This document shows, piece after piece, positions 15,515 through 23,963 of a stretch of 64,000 nt of DNA. This DNA is from Akkermansia muciniphila (GTDB lineage: Bacteria > Verrucomicrobiota > Verrucomicrobiia > Verrucomicrobiales > Akkermansiaceae), in NCBI GenBank assembly GCA_004557455.1, contig SFDX01000012.1, positions 1 through 64,000 of the forward strand, in the 5' to 3' direction. Position 1 is the first letter of the stretch; the number at the start of each line of letters is the position of its first letter. The notes under the pieces are model-generated. The model was not told the DNA's origin. It saw only the letters and a program-made list of their open reading frames with translations, and searched no databases. Both the position numbers and the translations under genes were made by a program.

Positions 15515-17515
15515 TCAGATAAAAATTCGGGGTGCTTCCTTGGGCAAAGCGTGCATAAAGCGCGCGCCGTAGTACTTAGCGACGATACGGGAATCGAGCA
15601 GCGTGACGATACCCTTATCCGACTTGGAACGGATGAGGCGACCGACCCCCTGGCGGAATTTGAGCACGGCCTCCGGCAGGGAGTAATCCCGGAACGGATT
15701 ACCGCCCCGAGCCAGGATTTCCTCGCAGCGTGCCTCGGTGAGGGGATTATTCGGCGCCTCGAAGGGGATTTTGGTGACAATGACATGGGAAAGCGCCTCC
15801 CCCGGCACATCCACACCCGTCCAGAAACTATCCGTACCGAGCAGAACGCTGCCGACGGTCTCCTTGAAAGCGCGCAGCATGCTCGAGCGGTCCATATCAT
15901 CCCCCTGCACCAAGAGAGGCCAACCGTGCTCCGCGCAAACCGGGCGCAGCATGGCGGCCATCTCGCGCATGATACCGTAGCCGGTAAAGAGCACAAAGGC
16001 GCGGGCATCCGACCGCTCCAGGGAGCGCACGATCCAATCGAAGAGCGCCGTGCGGTACTCCTCCCGCTCGGCATCCCCGGTAGGCGGCGGGGGCATGCTG
16101 CGGGCCACCACAATCTCCATCTGCTCGGCAAAATTGAAAGGGCTACCGATGCGGATGGCCTCCGCTGCTTCCGCGCCGACCCGACCGGAGAAGTACTTCA
16201 TGCCGTTCTCCCCGGCAGAGAGGGTGGCGCTGGTACAGACACAGGTATGCCCTACCCCGAACAAACTGTCGCGGAGCACATCGGCTACGTTGATGAGGGC
16301 GGAGCGCAGCAGGGTGTATTGCCCCTCGGCGCCCTGGGTTTCCATCCAATACACAGAGTTCTCCTCGTCCTCCATCTCCACGAAGTCGCGGGCGGTCTCC
16401 GCATAGGCCAGCACGCGCCCCGCCGTTTCCAGCAGCTCCTCGCGGGCCACGTCGTTCTCCTCGGCGCGGGCCATGCAGGTAATCTCCGCACCCAGTCGCT
16501 CCAGCGGTGGGGAGAGCAGGTTCTCTGTCCAACCCGGCTGACGCAGACGCACGGTGCCGCGGTGCTCCTCCGGGCGGGCATCCAACCGGGCACAGCGGAA
16601 GAACTCCTCGGACGCCGTGCGCGCTTCGTCCAGCAGTTGCAGCAGGATCGGGGTCGCCTGCTTCACGAGGGTTCCCTTGCGCGTGCGCGGATTGTACATG
16701 CGCAGCAGGTCATATCGCAGCTCCTGCTCGGAGAGGGAGAGACCGAGCTGGGTGGCGGCCACGTTCTCGATGGTGTGCGCCTCATCCAACACCGCAAAGT
16801 CATTGCCGAAGATAAAGCCGCCGGGGGGTACATCGTCCTCCTTGTTCTCCTGCTCCCGGGCCAGGGCCATGAGGCCGAAGAAGAGAGTGTGGTTGAGCAC
16901 GACCACCTGCGCCTCCTCCACCCGCAGGCGTGCCGCCTGGTAAGGGCAGGTGGACCCGCAGTTGCGCGGGGTGCACACATGCGGCTCACTGCACACCTGC
17001 ATCCACACCTTCGGCGAGATGCGCAAATCCGTGGGGAGGTCCGACAAAGAGCCCTCCCCACAGGCCCCGCGGGACCAAGCGAGCAACTCGTGCAGTTGGC
17101 GGGTCTCCTCTTGATTAAAGAGGTCGCTCGCCTGCTCCAGTGCACGGCGCAGGCGGGTGTGGCACAGGTAGTTGGCACGCCCCTTGAGCAGCGCGGCCTT
17201 GAAGTCCAGCCCCAGCGCGGCCCGGACGGTGGGTATATCTTTGTGGAAAAGCTGCTCCTGCAGGTTGATGGTGTGGGTGGAGATGACGGCCTTGCGCGAT
17301 TTCTCCAAGGCAAAGCGCACGGCGGGAATCAGGTAGGCCAGGGACTTGCCGACCCCCGTGCCCGCCTCTACCAGCAGGGGTCGCCCCTCCTCCAGAGCCA
17401 TGGCCACGGCGCCGGCCATTTGTTGCTGCTGCGGGCGGAACTCGTAGTGCTTCCCGCCGGCCAAGGGGCCCTCCGGCGAGAAGTCCAGCAGTGTCCTTTC
17501 GTACAGGCTCGGCAC
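15515..17515 (-). CDS. dinG: DinG/XPD-type iron-sulfur ATP-dependent DNA helicase
   Basis: A superfamily 2, 5'-3' helicase of 666 residues that would unwind R-loops, D-loops and G-quadruplexes during replication-transcription conflict and repair. Walker A is EAGTGVGKS (about 50-58). The four cysteines expected for the 4Fe-4S cluster are C118, C181, C186 and C190. The Walker B DEAH box is at about 244-247, and the C-terminal RecA lobe has SATL, GTDSFWTGVDVPG and QGVGRLIRS (motif VI). The N-terminal exonuclease domain found in some Firmicutes DinG proteins is absent. The start codon is GTG at 17515, 16 bases after the stop of the upstream secreted-protein gene, so the two probably share a transcript. 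Confidence 0.94.
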   Translation of the reverse strand: MPSLYERTLLDFSPEGPLAGGKHYEFRPQQQQMAGAVAMALEEGRPLLVEAGTGVGKSLAYLIPAVRFALEKSRKAVISTHTINLQEQLFHKDIPTVRAALGLDFKAALLKGRANYLCHTRLRRALEQASDLFNQEETRQLHELLAWSRGACGEGSLSDLPTDLRISPKVWMQVCSEPHVCTPRNCGSTCPYQAARLRVEEAQVVVLNHTLFFGLMALAREQENKEDDVPPGGFIFGNDFAVLDEAHTIENVAATQLGLSLSEQELRYDLLRMYNPRTRKGTLVKQATPILLQLLDEARTASEEFFRCARLDARPEEHRGTVRLRQPGWTENLLSPPLERLGAEITCMARAEENDVAREELLETAGRVLAYAETARDFVEMEDEENSVYWMETQGAEGQYTLLRSALINVADVLRDSLFGVGHTCVCTSATLSAGENGMKYFSGRVGAEAAEAIRIGSPFNFAEQMEIVVARSMPPPPTGDAEREEYRTALFDWIVRSLERSDARAFVLFTGYGIMREMAAMLRPVCAEHGWPLLVQGDDMDRSSMLRAFKETVGSVLLGTDSFWTGVDVPGEALSHVIVTKIPFEAPNNPLTEARCEEILARGGNPFRDYSLPEAVLKFRQGVGRLIRSKSDKGIVTLLDSRIVAKYYGARFMHALPKEAPRIFI

Positions 17516-17531
17516 GTTGGGAGGGGGTGGC

Positions 17532-18314
17532 TCAGCGCAGCTCGCGGTCGCTGACGGGGGGGAGTTTCAGGCCCTCCGTCGGTAGGTTCACAAAGAAACT
17601 GCGCAGCACGCTCAGCTTGGTGTTAGCATCCATAAAATACCAGCGCGGCTTGCGAACGGGGGCATTGCCGGCCACTTCATCACGCACGGCGTAGATGAAA
17701 CTGCGGCGTTCTACCCGGCGCTTGGTGCCGTTCGGCCCCGCGGTGCTCACCACAAGCACGGTCGGGATGACGATGAGGCGGCTGCGGTCGCGCCCGCCCG
17801 TTATGTCCTCCGCGTTCACATTACCGCGGGAGTCTTTCTTGGCGTTGGCTGCCAAGGAGCCGGCGGGGGTGAGCACATACTCCGCCGTGGGGATGCCCAC
17901 GCTGTACCGCTCTACCTGCATGCCGCCTTTTTTCATGGCCGCGCCCATGCCGGCATATTGATCGCGCAGCAGTTTATCATACCGGCGCTCGCGCTCGGCG
18001 CGTTGCTGCGGGGTCTCGGTTACCTCTTGCAATTGCACGTCGCGGCCGCGCACGCGGTAGTCTACACCCATCAGGATACGCTGTGCTTCTTTGGCTTCCT
18101 TGGGGTCGCGAGCTGCCAGTTGGGCCGCCAACAGCCTGCGCATGGGCGGGTAAAGGGAGTCCAAGGCCCACACCATATCACAGTTGCGCACGGCTGCGCC
18201 GTATTCCCGCGCCGCTTCGCAGGCGGATTTGGCAGCATCCGATACCGCTGCTGCCGCTACCCCGCAGCATAAAAAAGCCACCGCAGGCAGCAGAAAAGTT
18301 TTGCACGTCGTCAT
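17532..18314 (-). CDS. Secreted protein of unknown function
   Basis: A 260-residue exported protein. I start at the ATG at 18314 (MTTCKTFLLPAVAFLCCGVAAAA signal region) because a promoter lies just upstream; a frame opening 36 bases earlier would include that promoter. The mature part has a helical segment with MVWALDSLYPPMRRLLA, a charged middle and a beta-rich half with a conserved-looking RSFIYAVRDE and KPRWYFMDAN. No enzyme motif is recognised. The pattern (ALD-Y-P, followed by a WYF-D core) resembles small NTF2-like or lipoprotein-assembly folds, but this is a guess. It is upstream of dinG with a 16-base gap. Confidence 0.7.
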   Translation of the reverse strand: MTTCKTFLLPAVAFLCCGVAAAAVSDAAKSACEAAREYGAAVRNCDMVWALDSLYPPMRRLLAAQLAARDPKEAKEAQRILMGVDYRVRGRDVQLQEVTETPQQRAERERRYDKLLRDQYAGMGAAMKKGGMQVERYSVGIPTAEYVLTPAGSLAANAKKDSRGNVNAEDITGGRDRSRLIVIPTVLVVSTAGPNGTKRRVERRSFIYAVRDEVAGNAPVRKPRWYFMDANTKLSVLRSFFVNLPTEGLKLPPVSDRELR

Positions 18315-18321
18315 GTGCGCT

Positions 18322-18350
18322 GTTATAGCACGAAAATGCCCGATTTTCAA
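18322..18350 (-). promoter_or_regulatory. Promoter of the secreted protein-dinG unit, predicted leaderless
   Basis: Minus strand: TTGAAA (18350-18345), 17 bases, TATAAC (18327-18322), then seven bases to the ATG ending at 18314. Confidence 0.75.
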
Positions 18351-18416
18351 GCCTAATTCAAGGCATACCGAACTCGTTGCGCTCTGCCTGCCTGTCCCTT
18401 ATGTCATGAATAAGTC

Positions 18417-18445
18417 TTGCATACCGAAAAAAAGTCTGCTACTCT
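18417..18445 (+). promoter_or_regulatory. Promoter of the LysM/L,D-transpeptidase cluster
   Basis: TTGCAT (18417-18422), 17 bases, TACTCT (18440-18445), then eight bases to the ATG at 18454. It is divergent from the promoter at 18322-18350. Confidence 0.7.
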
Positions 18446-18453
18446 CGCCGCGT

Positions 18454-19452
18454 ATGAAAAAATCCCTCTTAACGCTCGGTGTGGGGTCGCTTGCCATAGC
18501 ACTTTTCCCCTCCTGCTCCGGCACCGCCAACCCCGGTGCGGACTACGAAGAAGCGACTCCCATCAGTGAACTGTACTGCGATGAAGGCATGGATGGCCCG
18601 TGGATGGATGAGAGCCTGCTGGAGAGCGATGATAACGGCCAGATTGCTGCGGGCTCCCGCACCCCTGAATATGACAGGACCGACTTCCCCATTCCGGAGC
18701 CGGAGGATACCGTGGCTGACAACGGCGGCACGCGCCAAAACCAGAAGAACATAGCGCAGAACACGCCGCCCGCCGAGGTGAATGACACCGTGCTGGAGAC
18801 GCCGACCCCGGATGAAAACTTCGGGCAGGATCCCCTGCTGCCCTCCGGCGGCGCAACAACGCCCAAGACGAATAAGCCGGCATCGAGCAGCAGCCCGCGC
18901 ACGAGCACGGCAAGCACCCGCACCGCTTCCTCCTCTGCCGGTAAGTCCGGCGGCAAGAAGAGCACAGCTTCTACCAAGAAAACGACCAAGTCCGGCCGCC
19001 GTGTGATGAAGGTGGACAAACCTGCCCTCATTACCTATAAGGTGCGCCCCGGTGATAACTTGGATACCATCGCCCGCCGCTCCGGCACCACCGTGGCCCA
19101 GATCCGTCGCGACTCCGGCATCAAGGGCGACCTCATCCGCCCCGGCCAGACCATCAAGGTGCGCTACACGCCGAAGAATTACCGCAATAACAGCAAGACG
19201 GCCTCGTCCTCCAAGAGCAGCAACACGGTCCGCAAGGCGACAACCCACAGCCTGAAGCAAGGGGAGACCGTCTCCGGTATCGCGAAGCGCTACGGCGTCG
19301 GTTATCAGCAGATTCTGAAGGCCAACGGTCTGACCGAGTCCCAGGCCACCAAACTGCGCCCGGGCCGCAAGCTCACCATTCCGGCTTCGTCCTCCGCTTC
19401 CACATCCAAGAAGAGCAGCAGCAAGACGTCTAAGAAGAGTTCTCGCCGCTGA
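18454..19452 (+). CDS. LysM-domain lipoprotein with a long Ser/Thr/Lys-rich linker
   Basis: A 332-residue envelope protein. The signal peptide ends in LFPSC with Cys21 as likely lipidation site. Residues 25-140 are acidic and low in complexity; 140-190 are rich in Ser, Thr and Lys and probably unstructured. Two LysM domains follow, at about 193-235 (YKVRPGDNLDTIARRSG) and 263-310 (HSLKQGETVSGIAKRYG), and the tail is Ser/Lys rich. LysM binds N-acetylglucosamine polymers, so the protein probably ties the outer membrane to peptidoglycan. It is first of three consecutive lipoprotein genes, ending with an L,D-transpeptidase. Confidence 0.88.
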   Translation: MKKSLLTLGVGSLAIALFPSCSGTANPGADYEEATPISELYCDEGMDGPWMDESLLESDDNGQIAAGSRTPEYDRTDFPIPEPEDTVADNGGTRQNQKNIAQNTPPAEVNDTVLETPTPDENFGQDPLLPSGGATTPKTNKPASSSSPRTSTASTRTASSSAGKSGGKKSTASTKKTTKSGRRVMKVDKPALITYKVRPGDNLDTIARRSGTTVAQIRRDSGIKGDLIRPGQTIKVRYTPKNYRNNSKTASSSKSSNTVRKATTHSLKQGETVSGIAKRYGVGYQQILKANGLTESQATKLRPGRKLTIPASSSASTSKKSSSKTSKKSSRR

Positions 19453-19478
19453 TTCTCAACCCCGCAGCCGTTCCGAAT

Positions 19479-20048
19479 ATGAAGCACAAACTCCTCGCCT
19501 TCTCGATCCTTCCTCTGCTGTTCGCATCCTGCACCATCCGCAACGGGGAGGTAGATGCTACCTCTTGGGTGCAGGATCGCATCACCGCTCAGCAGGATGA
19601 CCGGGTGATTCTGGAGGCGGGGCACGCGACGGCTCCGGCGGATAACCGGCCTGCCTTTGCCACGGGGGCTGCGGTGCACTCCGCGCCCTCGGTGGCGGGT
19701 GGCTCGGTCTACACCGTGCGCAAGGGGGATACGCTCTCCGGCATTGCCGCACGGCACCATACCACGGCTGCGGCCATCCGCCGCGCCAACGGGCTCAGCT
19801 CCGATAAAATTGCTATCGGCAAAAAACTCACCATCCCGCGCGGGGGTAGCCGCACAGCGGCCGCGACCCATCAGACGCCCCTCTCGGGCGGTAGCCGTTA
19901 TATTGTGAAGAAGGGCGATACCGTTTCCGCAGTTGCACGGCGGTACAGGCTGAGCACCGCAGCCTTGTTGAAGGCCAACGGACTGACGCCGGCATCGGCT
20001 TCCGCCCTCAAGCCCGGGGCCGTACTGCGCATCCCGGCGCATCGTTAA
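19479..20048 (+). CDS. LysM-domain lipoprotein with two LysM modules
   Basis: A 189-residue lipoprotein with a good lipobox (LLFASC, Cys18). LysM modules are at about 77-123 (YTVRKGDTLSGIAARHH) and 139-189 (YIVKKGDTVSAVARRYR). It is a compact relative of the gene before it, 26 bases downstream, and probably arose by duplication followed by change of the linker. Expected role: binding peptidoglycan in the periplasm, perhaps delivering or positioning the neighbouring L,D-transpeptidase. Confidence 0.9.
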   Translation: MKHKLLAFSILPLLFASCTIRNGEVDATSWVQDRITAQQDDRVILEAGHATAPADNRPAFATGAAVHSAPSVAGGSVYTVRKGDTLSGIAARHHTTAAAIRRANGLSSDKIAIGKKLTIPRGGSRTAAATHQTPLSGGSRYIVKKGDTVSAVARRYRLSTAALLKANGLTPASASALKPGAVLRIPAHR

Positions 20049-20083
20049 TTCTCTTCTACCGATCTCATCTGCCGGCAAACACC

Positions 20084-20929
20084 ATGAAACATCACGCCTA
20101 TCTCCTCCCCGTCTCCCTGCTCGCCGTTGCTTGGCTGAGCAGTTGTACCCCGGAGCCCTACGGTTCCTATTCTTTCACCCGACAGCCCGGCCAAATGCCG
20201 CAGCAGCAGGTTCAAGACGAACAGGCTGTTCTGCTGCAGGAGGTGGTCACCGTGCCCTACGATGGCAGCAATCCGCTGCTTATCCCCAACAAAAATGCTC
20301 CGGGTTACATCAACCCCTACCCCGCCGGGAGCTATGAGCACTTTGTGGCCAAGCCCGCTTACCCCAAAACCTCCGCGGTTTTCTGCAACGAGCCTCTGCT
20401 GCAGTCCGCTAACACGGAAAATACCCGTATCATCATCTGCCTGCCCCAGCAGCGGGCGCGTATGTATGTGAACGGGCGCGTGGCCTATGATTGGCCCGTA
20501 TCCACGGGTACGGACGGCCACGAGACCCCGCCCGGGGCATACCGCATCTTGGATCGTGAGACAAATCATAAGTCCAACCGTTACGGTAAATTCGTGAACG
20601 CAAGCGGTCGCGTGGTCAGCAGCAATGCAGATACCTCCAAGGGTACGCCGGAGGGTCTCACTTTCCGCCCCGCCGGCATGCCGCATTGGAACCGCCTGAC
20701 GCCGGACGGTGTGGGCATTCACGGTGGTAAAGTGGTGCCCGGTCGCAGGCTCTCACACGGCTGCATCCGCACGCCGTATGATGTGGCGGCCAAGCTCTTC
20801 AACTACACCAAGCGTGGCATGGCAGTATACGTCACGAGCGGTGTGGAGGATTATGCCAAAGGCGGTGCCGTGCGTCCGCAGGATGTGAAGTACCGTCCCA
20901 AGGCCGGCAATGACTACACCGACTATTAA
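20084..20929 (+). CDS. L,D-transpeptidase (YkuD-fold) lipoprotein
   Basis: A 281-residue lipoprotein (lipobox WLSSC, Cys21) with the YkuD catalytic domain in about residues 112-250. The active-site motif runs from HGGKVVPG to SHGCIRTP, giving catalytic Cys227, and PVSTGTDGHETPPGAYRI is the conserved beta-strand region. L,D-transpeptidases make 3-3 crosslinks in peptidoglycan or attach lipoproteins to it; which of these this enzyme does cannot be told from sequence. Its position after two LysM lipoproteins suggests a wall-anchoring module. The stop codon overlaps the start of the next gene by 20 bases. Confidence 0.93.
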   Translation: MKHHAYLLPVSLLAVAWLSSCTPEPYGSYSFTRQPGQMPQQQVQDEQAVLLQEVVTVPYDGSNPLLIPNKNAPGYINPYPAGSYEHFVAKPAYPKTSAVFCNEPLLQSANTENTRIIICLPQQRARMYVNGRVAYDWPVSTGTDGHETPPGAYRILDRETNHKSNRYGKFVNASGRVVSSNADTSKGTPEGLTFRPAGMPHWNRLTPDGVGIHGGKVVPGRRLSHGCIRTPYDVAAKLFNYTKRGMAVYVTSGVEDYAKGGAVRPQDVKYRPKAGNDYTDY

Positions 20930-21350
20930 CCCGGAGGGCCTGCCGACGCGCACCCTGCACTGCGCCAACCGTGCCCTGTATGCGGCGGTGTCGGCGGCGG
21001 TGCTGGGTGTGTGCATCTACGCGGCCCTTGCCCCCGGGCCGGATTACCGCCCGCCCTTGGCCATCGCTGCGGGCATCATCTGCCTGCTCTGGGGCGGCGG
21101 CTATGCTTCCCTCTCCTACACGGTTTCGCCGCAGGGCATCACGCGCTCGATCTTTTTCGTCCTCAAGCGCCGCTATACTTGGCAGAACCTCGGCCCTGCC
21201 GAATTCCACTGTATCGATGCCCCCGGTGAGCGTTCCGTCTCCCTCATCTTCAGCAACCTCACTCTCTCCGGTGAGCTCCTCGACCCCGATGCCCTCGAGG
21301 AGCTGGCCGACGACCTCCGCGTCGCCGGGATGCTCGGCAAAGTGGGGTGA
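20910..21350 (+). CDS. Small membrane protein with two transmembrane segments
   Basis: A 146-residue protein. Two hydrophobic helices (about 21-42 and 49-68) are followed by a soluble portion with YTVSPQGITRSIFFVLKRRYTWQNL, the layout of bacterial PH-like (YdbS/YcxB-type) membrane domains. It overlaps the L,D-transpeptidase gene by 20 bases in another frame and so belongs to the same transcript. Function unknown. Confidence 0.75.
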   Translation: MTTPTINPEGLPTRTLHCANRALYAAVSAAVLGVCIYAALAPGPDYRPPLAIAAGIICLLWGGGYASLSYTVSPQGITRSIFFVLKRRYTWQNLGPAEFHCIDAPGERSVSLIFSNLTLSGELLDPDALEELADDLRVAGMLGKVG

Positions 21351-21689
21351 GCAGAAGTGACCCGCCGCAGGGGTGCTTGTATGACACAGCTCCCCGGAAC
21401 GCTTCTCAGACGGGTTACAAGAAACTCTCATGACATTTGGGTTACACCCGAGACAGCTCTCTTGTAGCACAAGGGTGGTTTTTACATTTTTGTAATACTT
21501 TTTTGCATATTTTTAAAATTTGTCTTACATTTTTGTAAATTACTTCAAAGGGCGGGGAGAGGAAAAATCTCCAAGTCCTTGAGTATCAACAACTTAGAGA
21601 TTTTTGAGAAAGTTGGCACGGCGTTTGCAAGAGAGAAGGGTGCAGACTGCGAGAACGAGGCAGCCGCAGAACACAAACCGAACCAAGAT
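21351..21689 (+). promoter_or_regulatory. glnN control region: AT-rich, two identical palindromes around a promoter
   Basis: This 339-base gap is far more AT-rich than its surroundings between about 21460 and 21550. The 14-base palindrome TTACA-TTTT-TGTAA occurs at 21482-21495 and again at 21525-21538, 43 bp centre to centre (about four helix turns). Between them lies TTGCAT (21503-21508), 17 bases, TACATT (21526-21531): the second palindrome covers the -10 box and the first lies just upstream of the -35 box. This is the layout of an operator for a dimeric regulator, most simply a repressor. The predicted leader is about 150 bases. An in-frame TTG at 21579 would extend glnN by 37 residues. 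Confidence 0.65.
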
Positions 21690-23795
21690 ATGGCAACAGA
21701 CAGGAACACAGCACCGGAGGAAGCGTTGGAGGCCCTTTACGGCAGCGACACCTTCGGCATCAAGACGATGGAGAAGTACCTCTCCAAGAGTGCGTTCAAG
21801 AAGATGATGAACACCATCCGCCAGGGCGGCAAGCTGGACCCGGGGATTGCGGATGAGGTGGCACAGGCCATGAAGGTGTGGGCACTCTCCAAGGGAGCGA
21901 CGCACTACACGCACTGGTTCCAACCGCTGAGCGATGCCACGGCCGAGAAGCACGACTCCTTTGTGGAGCCGGACGGCGAGGGCGGGATGATCTGCGAGTT
22001 CACCGGCAAGACGCTGATTCAGGGCGAGCCGGATGCCTCTTCCTTCCCCTCCGGCGGCATTCGCGCCACCTTCGAGGCCCGCGGCTACACGGCGTGGGAC
22101 CCCACCTCCCCGGCGTTCATCAAGCGCACGGCTCACACGGCGACCCTGTGCATCCCGACCGCGTTCTGCTCCTACACCGGTGAGGCGCTGGACAAGAAGA
22201 CCCCGCTGCTGCGCTCCATGAAGGCGGTGGGCACCCAGGCCGCCCGCGTGCTCAAGTGCTTCGGCATCACCCCCTCCTGTGTGGACAGCAACCTGGGCGC
22301 GGAGCAGGAGTACTTCTTGGTGGACCGCGACCTGTATCTGAAGCGCCCCGACCTGATCGAGACGGGCCGCACCCTCTTCGGATGCCTGCCGCCCAAGCAT
22401 CAGCAGATGGAGGACCACTACTTCGGCTCCATCAAGGAGCGCGTGCTGGAGTTCATGTCCAGCGTGGACCACGCCCTCTGGGCCTTGGGTGTGCCGGCCA
22501 AGACCCGCCACAACGAGGTGGCCCCCGCGCAGTTCGAAATCGCCCCGCTCTTCGAGGCGAGCAACGTGGCCGTGGACCACAATGTGATGATCATGGACAT
22601 CCTGCAGCGCCAGGCCCTCAAGTTCAACTTGGTCTGCCTGCTGCACGAGAAGCCCTACGCCTGCGTGAACGGCTCCGGCAAACACAATAACTGGTCCCTC
22701 TCCACCCCGGAGCTCGGTTCCCTCTTCGCCCCCGGCAAGACGCCGCACAGCAACCTCGTCTTCCTCACCTTCTTGGCCAGTGTCATCCGCGCCATCGATC
22801 TGCATGCGGATCTGCTGCGCGCTTCCATCTCCAAGGCCGGTAACGACCACCGCCTCGGTGCCCAGGAGGCCCCGCCCGCCATCATCTCCATCTTCCTCGG
22901 CGACCAGTTGGCCGACATCGTGGAGCAGATCAAGGCCGGCGGTGCCAAGTCCTCCACCAGCAAGACCACCATGGAGCTGGGTGTGGATGTGCTGCCTGCC
23001 CTGCCGAAGGACACCACGGACCGCAACCGTACCTCTCCCTTCGCTTTCACCGGTAACAAGTTCGAGTTCCGCGCCGTCGGTTCCTCCCAGACCTGCGCTT
23101 GGCCCATGGCCGTGCTCAATACCATCGAGGCCGAGACCCTGGACATGATCGCGACGAAGCTGGAGCCCGTGGTCGGCACCCCGCAGTTTACCACCACCGT
23201 CACCGAGCTTATCAAGGAGATGATCACCAAGCACGATCGCATCATCTTCAACGGCAACGGTTATTCCGAGGAGTGGCTCGCCGAGGCCGAGCGCCGCGGG
23301 CTGCCCAACCTCAAGGATACCCCGGAGGCTCTCGAGGTTCTCTCCCGCCCGGATACCATCGCTCTCATGGAGAAATACGGTGTGCTCTCCCGTGCCGAGC
23401 TCCTCGCTCGCAAGGAGGTGCAGATCGAGAACTATGAGAAGCTCATCGACATTGAGGCCAAGACCTGCCTCAATATGCTCCGTACCATTTACATGCCCGC
23501 TATCAATAAGCAGATGGCTTCCCTCTGCAGCACCATCGCCTCCATCAAGGCCTCCGGTATCTCCGCCGGCCTCGCCGCTGTCACGCAGCAGGCGGAGTCC
23601 ATCGGTGCCCTCTGCGATGAGTTGCCGGGCAAGGTCGCCGCTCTCGACGCGGCTATCTCCAATGGGTGCCCCCAGCGCATGAAGATCGCCATGCAGGACG
23701 CCCGCGACACCGTTGATGCACTCGAAGCCCTTGTGGCAGCTGACCTGTGGCCCGTTCCCACATACGCCCAGATGCTCAACATCCACAGCAAGTAG
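21690..23795 (+). CDS. glnN: Glutamine synthetase type III
   Basis: Makes glutamine from glutamate, ammonia and ATP, the entry point of ammonium assimilation. At 701 residues it has the size of the GSIII (GlnN) class, much longer than GSI. Type III signatures include FGIKTMEKYLSKSAFKKM at the N-terminus, GAEQEYFLVDRD (metal-binding glutamates), RHNEVAPAQFEIAP, the NGSGKHNNWSLSTP substrate loop and NRTSPFAFTGNKFEFRAVGSS. I start at the ATG at 21690, which leaves 23 residues before the conserved block; the upstream TTG at 21579 lies inside what looks like leader. Regulation by nitrogen status is likely given the paired palindromes over the promoter. A strong terminator follows. Confidence 0.96.
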   Translation: MATDRNTAPEEALEALYGSDTFGIKTMEKYLSKSAFKKMMNTIRQGGKLDPGIADEVAQAMKVWALSKGATHYTHWFQPLSDATAEKHDSFVEPDGEGGMICEFTGKTLIQGEPDASSFPSGGIRATFEARGYTAWDPTSPAFIKRTAHTATLCIPTAFCSYTGEALDKKTPLLRSMKAVGTQAARVLKCFGITPSCVDSNLGAEQEYFLVDRDLYLKRPDLIETGRTLFGCLPPKHQQMEDHYFGSIKERVLEFMSSVDHALWALGVPAKTRHNEVAPAQFEIAPLFEASNVAVDHNVMIMDILQRQALKFNLVCLLHEKPYACVNGSGKHNNWSLSTPELGSLFAPGKTPHSNLVFLTFLASVIRAIDLHADLLRASISKAGNDHRLGAQEAPPAIISIFLGDQLADIVEQIKAGGAKSSTSKTTMELGVDVLPALPKDTTDRNRTSPFAFTGNKFEFRAVGSSQTCAWPMAVLNTIEAETLDMIATKLEPVVGTPQFTTTVTELIKEMITKHDRIIFNGNGYSEEWLAEAERRGLPNLKDTPEALEVLSRPDTIALMEKYGVLSRAELLARKEVQIENYEKLIDIEAKTCLNMLRTIYMPAINKQMASLCSTIASIKASGISAGLAAVTQQAESIGALCDELPGKVAALDAAISNGCPQRMKIAMQDARDTVDALEALVAADLWPVPTYAQMLNIHSK

Positions 23796-23829
23796 TACAA
23801 ACGAGCAGAGCGGCTCCCGCCCTCTTCTC

Positions 23830-23864
23830 ACCGCCTCCCCCGGGTGGGGGAGGCGGTCTTGTTT
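23830..23864 (+). terminator. Strong terminator of glnN
   Basis: ACCGCCTCCCCC (23830-23841) pairs perfectly with GGGGGAGGCGGT (23846-23857) across a GGGT loop, followed by CTTGTTT. Confidence 0.88.
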
Positions 23865-23910
23865 ACCCATCGCGCAGCGCGTTCTTATTTGCACTATGTG
23901 AAAGAAAAGG

Positions 23911-23940
23911 CTCGACTTCTGCCGTGCCGGGGCATACAAT
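23911..23940 (+). promoter_or_regulatory. Promoter of the HicB-like gene
   Basis: TACAAT (23935-23940) is a good -10 box; CTCGAC 18 bases upstream (23911-23916) is a weak -35. The ATG at 23964 would have a 17-base leader. Confidence 0.45.
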
Positions 23941-23963
23941 GGGAGAGCAGACCCAATCTTGCT

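Noticed and set aside
21491..21538. GlnR/TnrA box at the glnN promoter
   Set aside because: The half-sites are arranged as TTACA-N4-TGTAA, not TGTnA-N7-TnACA, and the distance between the inner half-sites is 29 bases.
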